In this document: positions 1 through 6,216 of the stretch, piece after piece | Layout of the letters: the number at the start of each line of letters is the position of its first letter | Numbering within the stretch: the first letter of the stretch is position 1 | Source: Ignatzschineria sp. | Lineage (GTDB): Bacteria; Pseudomonadota; Gammaproteobacteria; Cardiobacteriales; Wohlfahrtiimonadaceae | Reading direction: 5' to 3' | DNA length: 7,018 nt | Assembly: GCA_030151245.1 (NCBI GenBank) | Contig: JASLEF010000030.1 | Span: forward strand, 1 to 7,018 | Notes under the pieces: generated by a model | Databases searched by the model: none | Seen by the model: the letters and a program-made list of their open reading frames with translations, nothing else | Told to the model about the DNA's origin: nothing | Made by a program: the position numbers and the translations under genes

Positions 1-43
1 CTGTCCCCTTAAAGATAGGTCAAAAAAAATAAGAGAATTCTTA

Positions 44-89
44 AAAAAGCTCAACAAGAAGGAGAATTCCCCCTACTGTTGAGCTTTTT
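44..89. terminator. Bidirectional intrinsic terminator
   Basis: A perfect 13-bp inverted repeat pairs AAAAAGCTCAACA (44-56) with TGTTGAGCTTTTT (77-89) across a 20-base loop. The A-run on the left and T-run on the right let it act as a Rho-independent terminator on either strand. It most likely ends a plus-strand gene lying left of the window and insulates the transporter gene downstream. The loop is longer than usual and contains a GGAGAATTCC segment that could fold into a small inner hairpin. Confidence 0.8.
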
Positions 90-144
90 CTATATGATAA
101 ATCATCGCAAACACCTTTTTGTATTCTCTCATAACGCTAAATCA

Positions 145-185
145 TTAATCTTTTATTTAACAAACTCCTATGATATATCTAAAGA
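145..185 (+). promoter_or_regulatory. Weak sigma70-type promoter candidate for the transporter
   Basis: Two overlapping readings are possible. One uses TTAATC (145-150) with TATGAT (169-174) and an 18-base spacer. The other uses TTAACA (157-162, five of six matches to the -35 consensus) with a poor -10 TAAAGA (180-185) and a 17-base spacer. Neither matches well at both boxes. The location, after the terminator and about 120 bases before the start codon, is sensible. Treat this as a guess. Confidence 0.25.
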
Positions 186-289
186 TGCTATTGGCGCTTA
201 TAACCCAAAAGGTTCCCATCGTAATCGAGCCACACCCTGCTCAATACACCAATAGATCATCACTTTTTCTAATACTTTATTTATGATTT

Positions 290-296
290 AAAGGTG
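290..296 (+). promoter_or_regulatory. Ribosome binding site fixing the transporter start at ATG 303
   Basis: AAAGGTG lies with its last G of AAAGG at 294, leaving 8 bases before the ATG at 303. A GTG at 294 is in frame but overlaps this Shine-Dalgarno sequence and would have none of its own, so the ATG at 303 is preferred. Confidence 0.7.
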
Positions 297-302
297 TCTT
301 CC

Positions 303-1631
303 ATGACAACAACGATAACAGCGCGTGCTGATAAAACAGCACCGCCCTCAGATACCCCCCGGAACTCTTACACACGAGTGGCTTTTGCTAGCTTTATTGG
401 GACAGCTGTTGAGTTTTATGACTTCTATATTTTTGGCCTTGCCACAGCGCTCTTTATTGGTCCGCTATTTTTTCCAACTTCCAGCCCCGAAGCACAATCG
501 CTCCTCTCTTTCTTAACTTTTGGGGTTGCCTTTATCGCAAGACCTGTTGGCTCTGCAGTCTTTGGCCATTTTGGAGATCGTATTGGACGTAAAACTACTC
601 TTGTAGCATCGTTACTTATCATGGGGATTAGTACCACCCTAATCGGATTTCTTCCGACATACCATTCCGTCGGTTTCTTAGCGCCTATCCTACTCTGTAT
701 TTTACGCTTTGGGCAAGGATTAGGTTTAGGCGGAGAATGGGGAGGTGCGGCATTATTAGCGACCGAAAATGCCCCCAAAGGTAAACGCGCACTCTTTGGG
801 ATGTTCCCCCAATTAGGTCCTCCTGTGGGGTTTATCGCTTCTTGTGGCATCTTTATTCTCATTGAACAAACATTAGCGCCAGAGGCAGTCAATAGTTGGG
901 GATGGAGAATCCCTTTTATCCTGAGCTCGGTGCTTGTCATGATTGGGCTTTACGTGCGGATGAGTATTATTGAGAGTCCCGCATTCCAAAAACTAGAAGA
1001 GAATGATGAGCGTGTCCACGTGCCTTTTATTGAAATGTGTACTAAACATTTAAAAATGCTACTTCTTGGCTCCATGAGTATGGTAGCTTGCTATACACTC
1101 TTTTTTATTATTACTGTATTCTCTTTACAATATGGTACTGCAACAACAGGACTTTATACTCGAACGGAGTACTTAGCGATGCTCTCTATTGCGGTCATTT
1201 TTATGGCTCTAGCATCCCCTATTTCAGCCATGTTATCAGACCATTATGGACGCAGACCTATTTTACTGCTTAGCTACTTTATTATCATTGCCGCCGGCAT
1301 TTTATTTGGAAGTGCTGTATTAAGCGCTAATCCATTCTGGACTACGGTGTATCTCTCATTTGGTCTTTTTGCCATGGGCTTTAACTTTGCGCCAATGGGG
1401 GCTTTCTTACCCGAGATATTTCCCACCAATATTCGTTATACGGGCGCTTCAATGACGTATAATTTAGGGGGAATCTTAGGAGGCTCATTACCACCTTTTG
1501 CGATCACCTACTTCATGGGCTTTGATCAAGGTATCTATTATGTCGGTTATTATTTAGCCGCCGTTGCGGTTGTCAGCTTCTTTGCCGTGTTCTTTGTAAA
1601 AGAGACAAAGCATGTGAATATGATGAATTAA
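303..1631 (+). CDS. MFS transporter, metabolite:H+ symporter (MHS) family, YhjE-like
   Basis: This is an inner-membrane secondary transporter of the major facilitator superfamily, 442 residues from the preferred ATG. About twelve hydrophobic segments are visible. The first loop signature GHFGDRIGRK (88-97) is repeated in the second half as LSDHYGRRP (311-319), as expected for a 6+6 fold. RFGQGLGLGGEWGG (135-148), WGWRIPF (199-205), ESP (224-226) and LPEIFPTNIRYTGAS (369-383) are hallmarks of the MHS branch that includes ProP, ShiA, KgtP and YhjE. Residue by residue it reads closest to E. coli YhjE, whose substrate is not established, so I assign none. Proton-coupled uptake of a small organic acid or zwitterion is the family norm. 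The gene stands alone: a terminator precedes it and another follows, and it converges on phoA. Nothing links it to the threonate operon, although it could in principle serve it. Confidence 0.85.
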   Translation: MTTTITARADKTAPPSDTPRNSYTRVAFASFIGTAVEFYDFYIFGLATALFIGPLFFPTSSPEAQSLLSFLTFGVAFIARPVGSAVFGHFGDRIGRKTTLVASLLIMGISTTLIGFLPTYHSVGFLAPILLCILRFGQGLGLGGEWGGAALLATENAPKGKRALFGMFPQLGPPVGFIASCGIFILIEQTLAPEAVNSWGWRIPFILSSVLVMIGLYVRMSIIESPAFQKLEENDERVHVPFIEMCTKHLKMLLLGSMSMVACYTLFFIITVFSLQYGTATTGLYTRTEYLAMLSIAVIFMALASPISAMLSDHYGRRPILLLSYFIIIAAGILFGSAVLSANPFWTTVYLSFGLFAMGFNFAPMGAFLPEIFPTNIRYTGASMTYNLGGILGGSLPPFAITYFMGFDQGIYYVGYYLAAVAVVSFFAVFFVKETKHVNMMN

Positions 1632-1641
1632 TTTTGCGCTA

Positions 1642-1672
1642 AGCACTTATTGAAGAATATTCAATAAGTGCT
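1642..1672. repeat. Perfect inverted repeat just after the transporter stop
   Basis: AGCACTTATTGAA (1642-1654) pairs with TTCAATAAGTGCT (1660-1672), a perfect 13-bp stem closed by a 5-base loop. It begins 10 bases after the stop codon. No T-run follows on either strand, so it is not a classical intrinsic terminator. It could stabilise the 3' end of the transporter mRNA, help termination with the next hairpin, or bind a protein. Confidence 0.7.
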
Positions 1673-1719
1673 ATTCGACAATATAAAACATTCTGTAATT
1701 TATTCTGTAATGTACAATA

Positions 1720-1757
1720 AAAAATGCTCCAACGACCATGAGTGTTGGAGCATTTTT
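1720..1757. terminator. Bidirectional intrinsic terminator between transporter and phoA
   Basis: AAAAATGCTCCAAC (1720-1733) and GTTGGAGCATTTTT (1744-1757) form a perfect 14-bp stem with a 10-base loop. The right arm ends in a T-run for plus-strand transcripts, and the A-run at 1719-1724 supplies the T-run for minus-strand transcripts. It therefore serves both convergent genes, the transporter and phoA. Confidence 0.88.
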
Positions 1758-1793
1758 ATTGCCCGCTTCGCTTAAGCGCCATCGAATATAATT

Positions 1794-3227
1794 CTACTGA
1801 TCTTGCGCTTGTAACTGAAGTGCATCACGCATAATAAAGAATAGATCTGTTTGGTCTAACAATCCACTAACCTTTGCTGCTTGTGGGCCATAAGCGGCAA
1901 TTCGTAATTGTGCACCTGTGTGATTTTGACTATCTGTATCAGTATTACTATAACTAATCGTCATAGGCGCTCCCTCTTTTGTGATAAGTGTCTGGGTCAA
2001 TCCTGGTGTATTAGCTCCTGCAGGGATAATTTGGCTTGAATGAGCATGATCTGCTGTCACAATAATTAAGGTATTTCCAGCTTTCTTCGCAAACTCTAAG
2101 CCCACTTGAACTGCCTCATCAAGATCCACAGTCTCTCCGATTTGCCCACAAGCATTGGCGGCATGATCTTGCTTATCGATAGATGCCCCTTCCACTTGCA
2201 AGAAAAACCCTTTCTCATTTTGGCTTAAAAGCGTAATGGCGGTCTCTGTCATCTCTGCAAGAGTTGGAATATCAGCCGTTCTTTCAGCATTTACCATACA
2301 CTCAATCGGTGCCTGTAATGCGCCATCATTGATAGCTTTCGGGCCTTTCCAGCGTACCGGCATATTTCCCTCAGAGAAGAGACCTAACAGTGGCTGCTCC
2401 TGATTTGCAGTTGTTACTGCATTCATCTCATCTAAAGAGGTCACAATCACATAGCCACGTTCTTTCGCTTGATCTAACAATGTTTTATCTTTGTAATCCC
2501 CAAAAGGTGCCACTTCAGCAAATGATTTTGCACCACCCCCTAAAGTCACATCCGCACGAGTTTCAATAAGTTGCTCTGTGATAGATCCCAAACCTCCATT
2601 TTCTAATAAAGCTTCAGGACAGAGCTCTTTGGTTGAACTTGGCGCATAACACTTTCGTTTATTCACATGCGAAATTAAGGCTGCTGGCGTGGCATCTTGT
2701 AACTCAGCTGTGGAGACATTTCCTGTTGCTAAACCCGCCGCTTTCGCAAGCTCAATCAATGTTGGAAAAGGTGTTCCATTCACATCTACGCCAAGCGCAC
2801 CATTAAAAGTCTTCACACCAGAGGACCAAGCCGTCGCTGATGCTGCTGAATCTGTCACATAATTAGGGAGCTTCGTTTCACGATCTAGCGCATAGTGCGT
2901 ATATTGTCCTGTAAACGGTAGCGCATCAATTCCTTTAAAATATCCCCCAGCTCCTTCTGCATAATTACGCGCAATGGTAATTTCAGAATCCCCCATCCCA
3001 TCACCGATAAAGAGAATCACATTTTTCACATCATGCTTCTCCATCTCTGTTTTTAATGCGGCAATTTGATCTTCAGAAAGCCGTGTTGCCCCCTGCTTCT
3101 CAATAATATTGCCATTTGATCCACGATCAAAAATATCATCACCTGCCAAAGCCACGTTAAAAGTGCTCACAGCAAGTAAGGCCGCACATAAAGAATTTAA
3201 AGGAAATTTTTTTAAATGATTAAACAT
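1794..3227 (-). CDS. phoA: Alkaline phosphatase, E. coli PhoA type, secreted
   Basis: This periplasmic phosphomonoesterase releases inorganic phosphate from organic phosphates during phosphate starvation. From the ATG at 3227 it is 477 residues, close to E. coli PhoA. Residues 1-28 form a Sec signal peptide (KK near the N-terminus, a hydrophobic core, and ALA before the likely cleavage site at Gly29). Catalytic residues known from E. coli PhoA are present: IGDGMGD (metal-binding Asp76), TDSAASATAW (nucleophile Ser127), LQDATP (Asp178), the phosphate-binding Arg191 in KRKCY, EGASIDKQDHAAN (Glu346, Asp351, Lys352, His355), TADHAH (Asp393, His394) and NHTGAQLR (His436). The Asp178/Lys352 pair is the E. 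coli-type variant. Four cysteines (193, 203, 310, 360) match the two E. coli disulfides, and one more lies in the signal peptide. A TTG five codons upstream is in frame, but GAGG spaced 9 bases before the ATG favours 3227. A Pho-box promoter precedes the gene, which is monocistronic. Confidence 0.95.
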   Translation of the reverse strand: MFNHLKKFPLNSLCAALLAVSTFNVALAGDDIFDRGSNGNIIEKQGATRLSEDQIAALKTEMEKHDVKNVILFIGDGMGDSEITIARNYAEGAGGYFKGIDALPFTGQYTHYALDRETKLPNYVTDSAASATAWSSGVKTFNGALGVDVNGTPFPTLIELAKAAGLATGNVSTAELQDATPAALISHVNKRKCYAPSSTKELCPEALLENGGLGSITEQLIETRADVTLGGGAKSFAEVAPFGDYKDKTLLDQAKERGYVIVTSLDEMNAVTTANQEQPLLGLFSEGNMPVRWKGPKAINDGALQAPIECMVNAERTADIPTLAEMTETAITLLSQNEKGFFLQVEGASIDKQDHAANACGQIGETVDLDEAVQVGLEFAKKAGNTLIIVTADHAHSSQIIPAGANTPGLTQTLITKEGAPMTISYSNTDTDSQNHTGAQLRIAAYGPQAAKVSGLLDQTDLFFIMRDALQLQAQDQ

Positions 3228-3236
3228 AATTTTCAA

Positions 3237-3240
3237 CCTC
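3237..3240 (-). promoter_or_regulatory. Ribosome binding site of phoA
   Basis: On the minus strand GAGG lies 9 bases before the ATG at 3227. It supports that start over the in-frame TTG at 3242, which would place this motif inside the coding region and add five residues before the signal peptide. Confidence 0.6.
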
Positions 3241-3269
3241 AATCTACAGTAATGGGATTAGATAAAAGT

Positions 3270-3275
3270 AGTATA
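3270..3275 (-). promoter_or_regulatory. -10 element of the phoA promoter
   Basis: TATACT on the minus strand (3275 down to 3270) matches five of six TATAAT positions. It begins exactly 10 bases after the Pho box, the spacing found in the E. coli phoA promoter. No good -35 is present, as expected for PhoB-activated promoters. Transcription would start near 3263, giving a leader of about 36 bases. Confidence 0.7.
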
Positions 3276-3285
3276 AATATTCAAT

Positions 3286-3303
3286 ATGACACGACGATAA
3301 CAG
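3286..3303 (-). promoter_or_regulatory. Pho box (PhoB binding site) of phoA
   Basis: On the minus strand the sequence reads CTGTTAT-CGTC-GTGTCAT: two 7-base half-sites in direct repeat, 11 bases apart, close to the known CTGTCAT-N4-CTGTCAT arrangement. The first half-site matches six of seven bases, and so does the second. Its position replaces the -35 element of the phoA promoter. Phosphate-starvation induction by PhoB is therefore inferred; the phoB gene is not in the window. Confidence 0.75.
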
Positions 3304-3369
3304 AGAGTGCTCGTAATAGATTTTCGACAATTCCCTCTCTGAACGACACCATTTAAAAAATTTCATCAT

Positions 3370-3402
3370 AAAAAAAGAGATACAGCTATCGCCATATCTC
3401 TT
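3370..3402 (-). terminator. Intrinsic terminator of the threonate operon
   Basis: On the minus strand an 8-bp stem AAGAGATA (3402-3395) / TATCTCTT (3382-3375) closes a 12-base loop and runs into further Ts (3374-3370). It lies about 45 bases after the otnI stop codon and separates the operon from the phoA promoter, which is read in the same direction. Confidence 0.75.
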
Positions 3403-3446
3403 CTACTTCAGTCTCCATTCAAGCTTCTAGCAATACTCATAGAAAC

Positions 3447-4268
3447 TCACTGAAGTTCGAGGTGATCCATCAACTTTTCAATGGTTTTGACGGATCGATA
3501 CTTATTAAACCACTCTAAACCTTCTTCGGTTGTAGTTTTAGGATGATACTCACAACCTACCCAACCGTTGTATCCTAGCTCATTGAGTAAATTAAAGAGC
3601 CAAGGATAGTTAAGCTCACCTTGATTCGGTTCATGACGATAAGGGACAGAAGCAATTTGAATATGCTTCACAAGTTCAATATGCTTCTTCAAGAAATTAG
3701 TAATATCACCATCAACTAATTGCGCATGAAAGAAGTCATACTGTAACCCTACATTTTTTCGATCAATTTTTTGAAGCAATGCTAACGCTTCATATTGACT
3801 ATGAAAGAGATAATTGGGCTTGATCGGCGGACTTAATGCTTCAATCACAACATCAAGATTATGGGCCGCAAATCTTTCCGAAGCATAATGTATATTCTCA
3901 ATAAATACCTGCTCATATACCGATTTATCTGCATTTTCAGGAACCACTCCCGCCATCACATGAACTCTTGGGCATTGAAGCGCAACCGCATACTCTAACG
4001 CATTATCAATCATCTGACGGGCTTCTTCCTCTCTTCCAGGAATAGCCGCTAACCCCCACTCTCCTTTCGTAACATCTCCGGGTGCAGTATTAAAAAGTAC
4101 CTGCTTCAACTGATATTTTTCTAATAAATTCGCTAATTCTAGCTGACTATAATCATAAGGAAAAAGAAATTCAACCGCACTAAAACCCGCTTTTGCCGCC
4201 TTCTCAAAACGATCTAAAAAATCAACTTCCTGGAACATCATTGATAGGTTTGCTGCAAACTTTGGCAT
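3447..4268 (-). CDS. otnI: 2-oxo-tetronate isomerase (hydroxypyruvate isomerase family)
   Basis: This cytoplasmic sugar-isomerase-like TIM barrel is 273 residues long. It interconverts 2-oxo-tetronate (the LtnD product) and 3-oxo-tetronate (the OtnK substrate). The opening FAANLSMMFQEVDFLDRF, with AVEFLFPYDY at 31-40, is typical of the Hyi/OtnI family. Family active-site and metal residues are visible: Glu143 in VIEALSP, Asp178 in QYDFFHAQ, Gln204 in HIQIA and Glu240 in VGCEYHPK. From memory E. coli OtnI is about 258 residues, so this protein has a short C-terminal tail (about 255-273). Hydroxypyruvate isomerase is the alternative function on sequence alone, but the position after otnK and otnC favours OtnI. 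It starts 5 bases after the otnC stop, and AAAAGGA spaced 8 bases before the ATG overlaps the otnC end. It is the last gene of the operon. Confidence 0.9.
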   Translation of the reverse strand: MPKFAANLSMMFQEVDFLDRFEKAAKAGFSAVEFLFPYDYSQLELANLLEKYQLKQVLFNTAPGDVTKGEWGLAAIPGREEEARQMIDNALEYAVALQCPRVHVMAGVVPENADKSVYEQVFIENIHYASERFAAHNLDVVIEALSPPIKPNYLFHSQYEALALLQKIDRKNVGLQYDFFHAQLVDGDITNFLKKHIELVKHIQIASVPYRHEPNQGELNYPWLFNLLNELGYNGWVGCEYHPKTTTEEGLEWFNKYRSVKTIEKLMDHLELQ

Positions 4269-4273
4269 AAAAT

Positions 4274-4933
4274 TTATCCTTTTAGCTCATCTATTTGAGC
4301 CTCTGTTAAATAACGAATACTTTGACCTTGAAGAGTAAAATAGAGCTTCGCTGCATCTTCCATCTCTTCTAAATTATCCGCTGCAACTTGTAACGTATCA
4401 CCTGTCACAACAGGCCCATGATTGGACAGTAAAAACGCTTTATAATAAGGAGATAATTTTCCTAAATCACTTGCTAGCATTCCATCTCCAGGACGATAGT
4501 AAGGTACTACAGGGATCTCTCCTACCCGCATCACCACATAAGGAGTAAAAGGCTTAATAGCATTTTTGGGATCCAAATTCTCTAAACAAGAGAGTGCCGT
4601 TAAATAAGTACAATGAAGATGTACAATCGCCCGATGCTTAAAATTTTCTCGATAAATAGCTCGATGAAAAATCACTTCTTTCGAAGGTTTATCCCCAGAA
4701 ACCCATTCCCCATCTAGCGTCACTTTAGAGAGCGTTTCACTCTTTAACGTGCCAAGACATGAGCCCGTTGGCGTTGCGATGACCGTTTGATTATCCGATA
4801 ACAAAATGGAGAGATTACCGGCAGATCCTGTAGCATAGCCGCGATCGAAAAATGATTTCCCGATTCGGACAATCTCATCTCGTGCCAATAATTCTTCTTG
4901 CGCTAATGCTTCTTTAGATATCTCTACTGTCAT
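4274..4933 (-). CDS. otnC: 3-oxo-tetronate 4-phosphate decarboxylase (class II aldolase family)
   Basis: This cytoplasmic zinc enzyme of the class II aldolase/adducin fold is 219 residues long. It converts 3-oxo-tetronate 4-phosphate to dihydroxyacetone phosphate and CO2, feeding glycolysis. Visible motifs in order are GSAGNLS (36-42) and TPTGSCLG (54-61) for phosphate/substrate binding, SKE with the likely catalytic Glu86, HLH (zinc ligands His105 and His107), and SNHG with the third zinc ligand His172. The overall fold is shared with L-fuculose-phosphate and L-ribulose-phosphate enzymes, so the specific assignment rests on resemblance to E. coli YgbL and on its neighbours. The ATG overlaps the otnK stop by 4 bases (ATGA). 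A strong AAGGAG lies 8 bases upstream inside otnK, so translation is probably coupled and the protein made in step with the kinase. Confidence 0.92.
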   Translation of the reverse strand: MTVEISKEALAQEELLARDEIVRIGKSFFDRGYATGSAGNLSILLSDNQTVIATPTGSCLGTLKSETLSKVTLDGEWVSGDKPSKEVIFHRAIYRENFKHRAIVHLHCTYLTALSCLENLDPKNAIKPFTPYVVMRVGEIPVVPYYRPGDGMLASDLGKLSPYYKAFLLSNHGPVVTGDTLQVAADNLEEMEDAAKLYFTLQGQSIRYLTEAQIDELKG

Positions 4934-6201
4934 ACAGGAAACTCCTTTTGCGCTCTCATAAAGAAATCTTCATCCCCAAAGTTTCCTGACTTAAGGGCTA
5001 AAGAGATCGCATTCTCAACACCTTTAACCCATGGCACTCCCGGAGAGATTGTGGGCCCAATGTAAAAACTCTCAACATCCAGTGCTTGCGTTACAACCCC
5101 TGAAGTTTCTCCACCAGCAATAATAAAGCGAGTAAATGCTCTCTCCTTAAGATGCTGTGTTAATAATCGAAATGTCTCTTCTACCGCTAAACTTGCTGTT
5201 TCCGCACCAAACTCTTGCTGAATCTCTGCCAGCTTCACGGCATCACTGGTCGCATAAATCAGTGGAGCAAAATCCGTTTGCTCACTTGATTGCTCAATCC
5301 ATCGAACAATATCTTTAACATAAATCTCACGAGACTGCGGATCAACCACCTTTGCCACATCAATCCTAAAACTAGGAGCTTGCATTTGATAACGCGCAAC
5401 TTGCTGATTCGTCATTGCCGAGCAAGAACCCGAGAATATAATCGCCTTTCCTGCAACAGGATATCCTTTTGCTTTAGCATCATCTGATGATAAATGATCT
5501 CCAACATGCGCCCTTGCCAGCCCAATTGCGAGCCCCGATCCTCCCGTCACAAGCTTCATTGCTTTAACGGCCGCGCCTTGAGTCACTAAATGTGCTTCTG
5601 TTAACGCATCCATGACCACATAATTGACCCCTTCATCCTCAAGAGATTTTAGCTGTGCTTTTACAAACTCAACGCCTTTATCAAGATTCTCCGCAGTGAT
5701 CAGCCCCACAGTCCCTTTTGCCTGCATCGCCATAAGACGTAATAAACTACTATCTGTCATGGGGTTTAAAGGATGATTTTTCATAGGTGAATCAGCTAAA
5801 AGCTGATCTAATACAAAAAGATACCCTTTATAGACTGTACGTCCATTTACAGGTAATGCCGGCGAAATAATCGTCATATTAGAATCTAATGCCTCCAAAA
5901 GCGCATCAGTAACAGGACCGATATTTCCCTCAGCCGTACTATCAAATGTCGAACAATATTTAAAATAAACCTGTTCACAATCATGTTGTTGTAGCCAATT
6001 AAGCGCCTCTAAAGAATCAGAAACCGCTTTTTCTTTGGGCACTGAGCGGCTCTTTAAGCTCATCACAACCGCATCTGTATCAACGGATTGTGCGCTTGCC
6101 GGGACACCATTAAATTGAATCACCGATAGACCATTTTCTACTAAAAAACTCGCAATATCAGTAGCGCCGGTGAAGTCATCGGCAATAATTCCTATTTTCA
6201 T
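4930..6201 (-). CDS. otnK: 3-oxo-tetronate kinase (four-carbon acid sugar kinase, DUF1537)
   Basis: This cytoplasmic kinase, 423 residues from the preferred ATG, phosphorylates 3-oxo-tetronate at C4 with ATP. The N-terminal domain opens with the family signature IADDFTGATD (6-15), followed by YFKYCSTFDST (79-89) and HPLNPMTDSSL (143-153). The C-terminal nucleotide-binding domain shows GSGLA (221-225), FSGSCSAMTNQQ (256-267), AGGETSGVV (362-370) and GPTISPGVPW (382-391), all expected for this two-domain family. An in-frame TTG at 6237 would add 12 residues overlapping ltnD. The ATG at 6201 gives the usual MKIGIIADD start and has AAGGGAG 8 bases upstream, so it is preferred. The gene begins 13 bases after the ltnD stop and overlaps otnC by 4 bases. 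Related kinases act on D-threonate or other acid sugars; the otnC/otnI/ltnD context supports OtnK. Confidence 0.94.
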   Translation of the reverse strand: MKIGIIADDFTGATDIASFLVENGLSVIQFNGVPASAQSVDTDAVVMSLKSRSVPKEKAVSDSLEALNWLQQHDCEQVYFKYCSTFDSTAEGNIGPVTDALLEALDSNMTIISPALPVNGRTVYKGYLFVLDQLLADSPMKNHPLNPMTDSSLLRLMAMQAKGTVGLITAENLDKGVEFVKAQLKSLEDEGVNYVVMDALTEAHLVTQGAAVKAMKLVTGGSGLAIGLARAHVGDHLSSDDAKAKGYPVAGKAIIFSGSCSAMTNQQVARYQMQAPSFRIDVAKVVDPQSREIYVKDIVRWIEQSSEQTDFAPLIYATSDAVKLAEIQQEFGAETASLAVEETFRLLTQHLKERAFTRFIIAGGETSGVVTQALDVESFYIGPTISPGVPWVKGVENAISLALKSGNFGDEDFFMRAQKEFPV

Positions 6202-6209
6202 TCTACCTA

Positions 6210-6216
6210 CTCCCTT
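6210..6216 (-). promoter_or_regulatory. Ribosome binding site fixing the otnK start at ATG 6201
   Basis: AAGGGAG on the minus strand overlaps the ltnD stop codon and lies 8 bases before the ATG. This overlap suggests that ribosomes finishing ltnD help start otnK. Confidence 0.7.

Larger units (their letters stand above)
90..302 (+). other. AT-rich leader of the transporter gene, no gene seen
   Basis: About 210 bases between the terminator and the transporter start contain no convincing coding sequence on either strand. Visible small structures are the palindrome ATGAT-AA-ATCAT at 94-105 and a weak 4-bp hairpin AACC/GGTT at 202-214. I recognise no riboswitch. The region should contain the transporter's promoter and possibly an operator, but no site is strong enough to name a regulator. 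Confidence 0.5.

Noticed and set aside
94..105. Palindrome ATGAT-AA-ATCAT as a possible FNR/CRP-type operator
   Set aside because: The 2-base spacer does not fit FNR (TTGAT-N4-ATCAA) or CRP spacing, and such short AT-rich palindromes are common by chance here.
282..287. TATGAT as a -10 element for the transporter
   Set aside because: Transcription would start at or within the ribosome binding site at 290-296, and no -35 lies at a proper distance.
325..516. Short plus-strand open frame inside the transporter gene
   Set aside because: Out-of-frame shadow of the transporter coding sequence with no family resemblance.
425..940. Long open frame of 171 codons on the minus strand inside the transporter gene
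   Set aside because: It lies entirely antisense to a well-supported MFS gene, has no recognisable domain and is rich in Pro/Lys/Arg as expected of a shadow frame.
1088..1273. Short plus-strand open frame rich in Tyr, Phe and Cys
   Set aside because: Its composition is what an out-of-frame reading of a membrane protein gene gives; the transporter frame runs through it intact.
1693..1711. Direct repeat CTGTAAT-N5-CTGTAAT resembling a Pho box
   Set aside because: The period is 12 rather than 11 bases, it lies between two convergent genes with no start codon downstream, and phoA already has a better site at 3286-3303.
5290..5487. Plus-strand open frame antisense to otnK
   Set aside because: Wholly inside otnK, whose conserved motifs run through this stretch; no ribosome binding site or domain seen.
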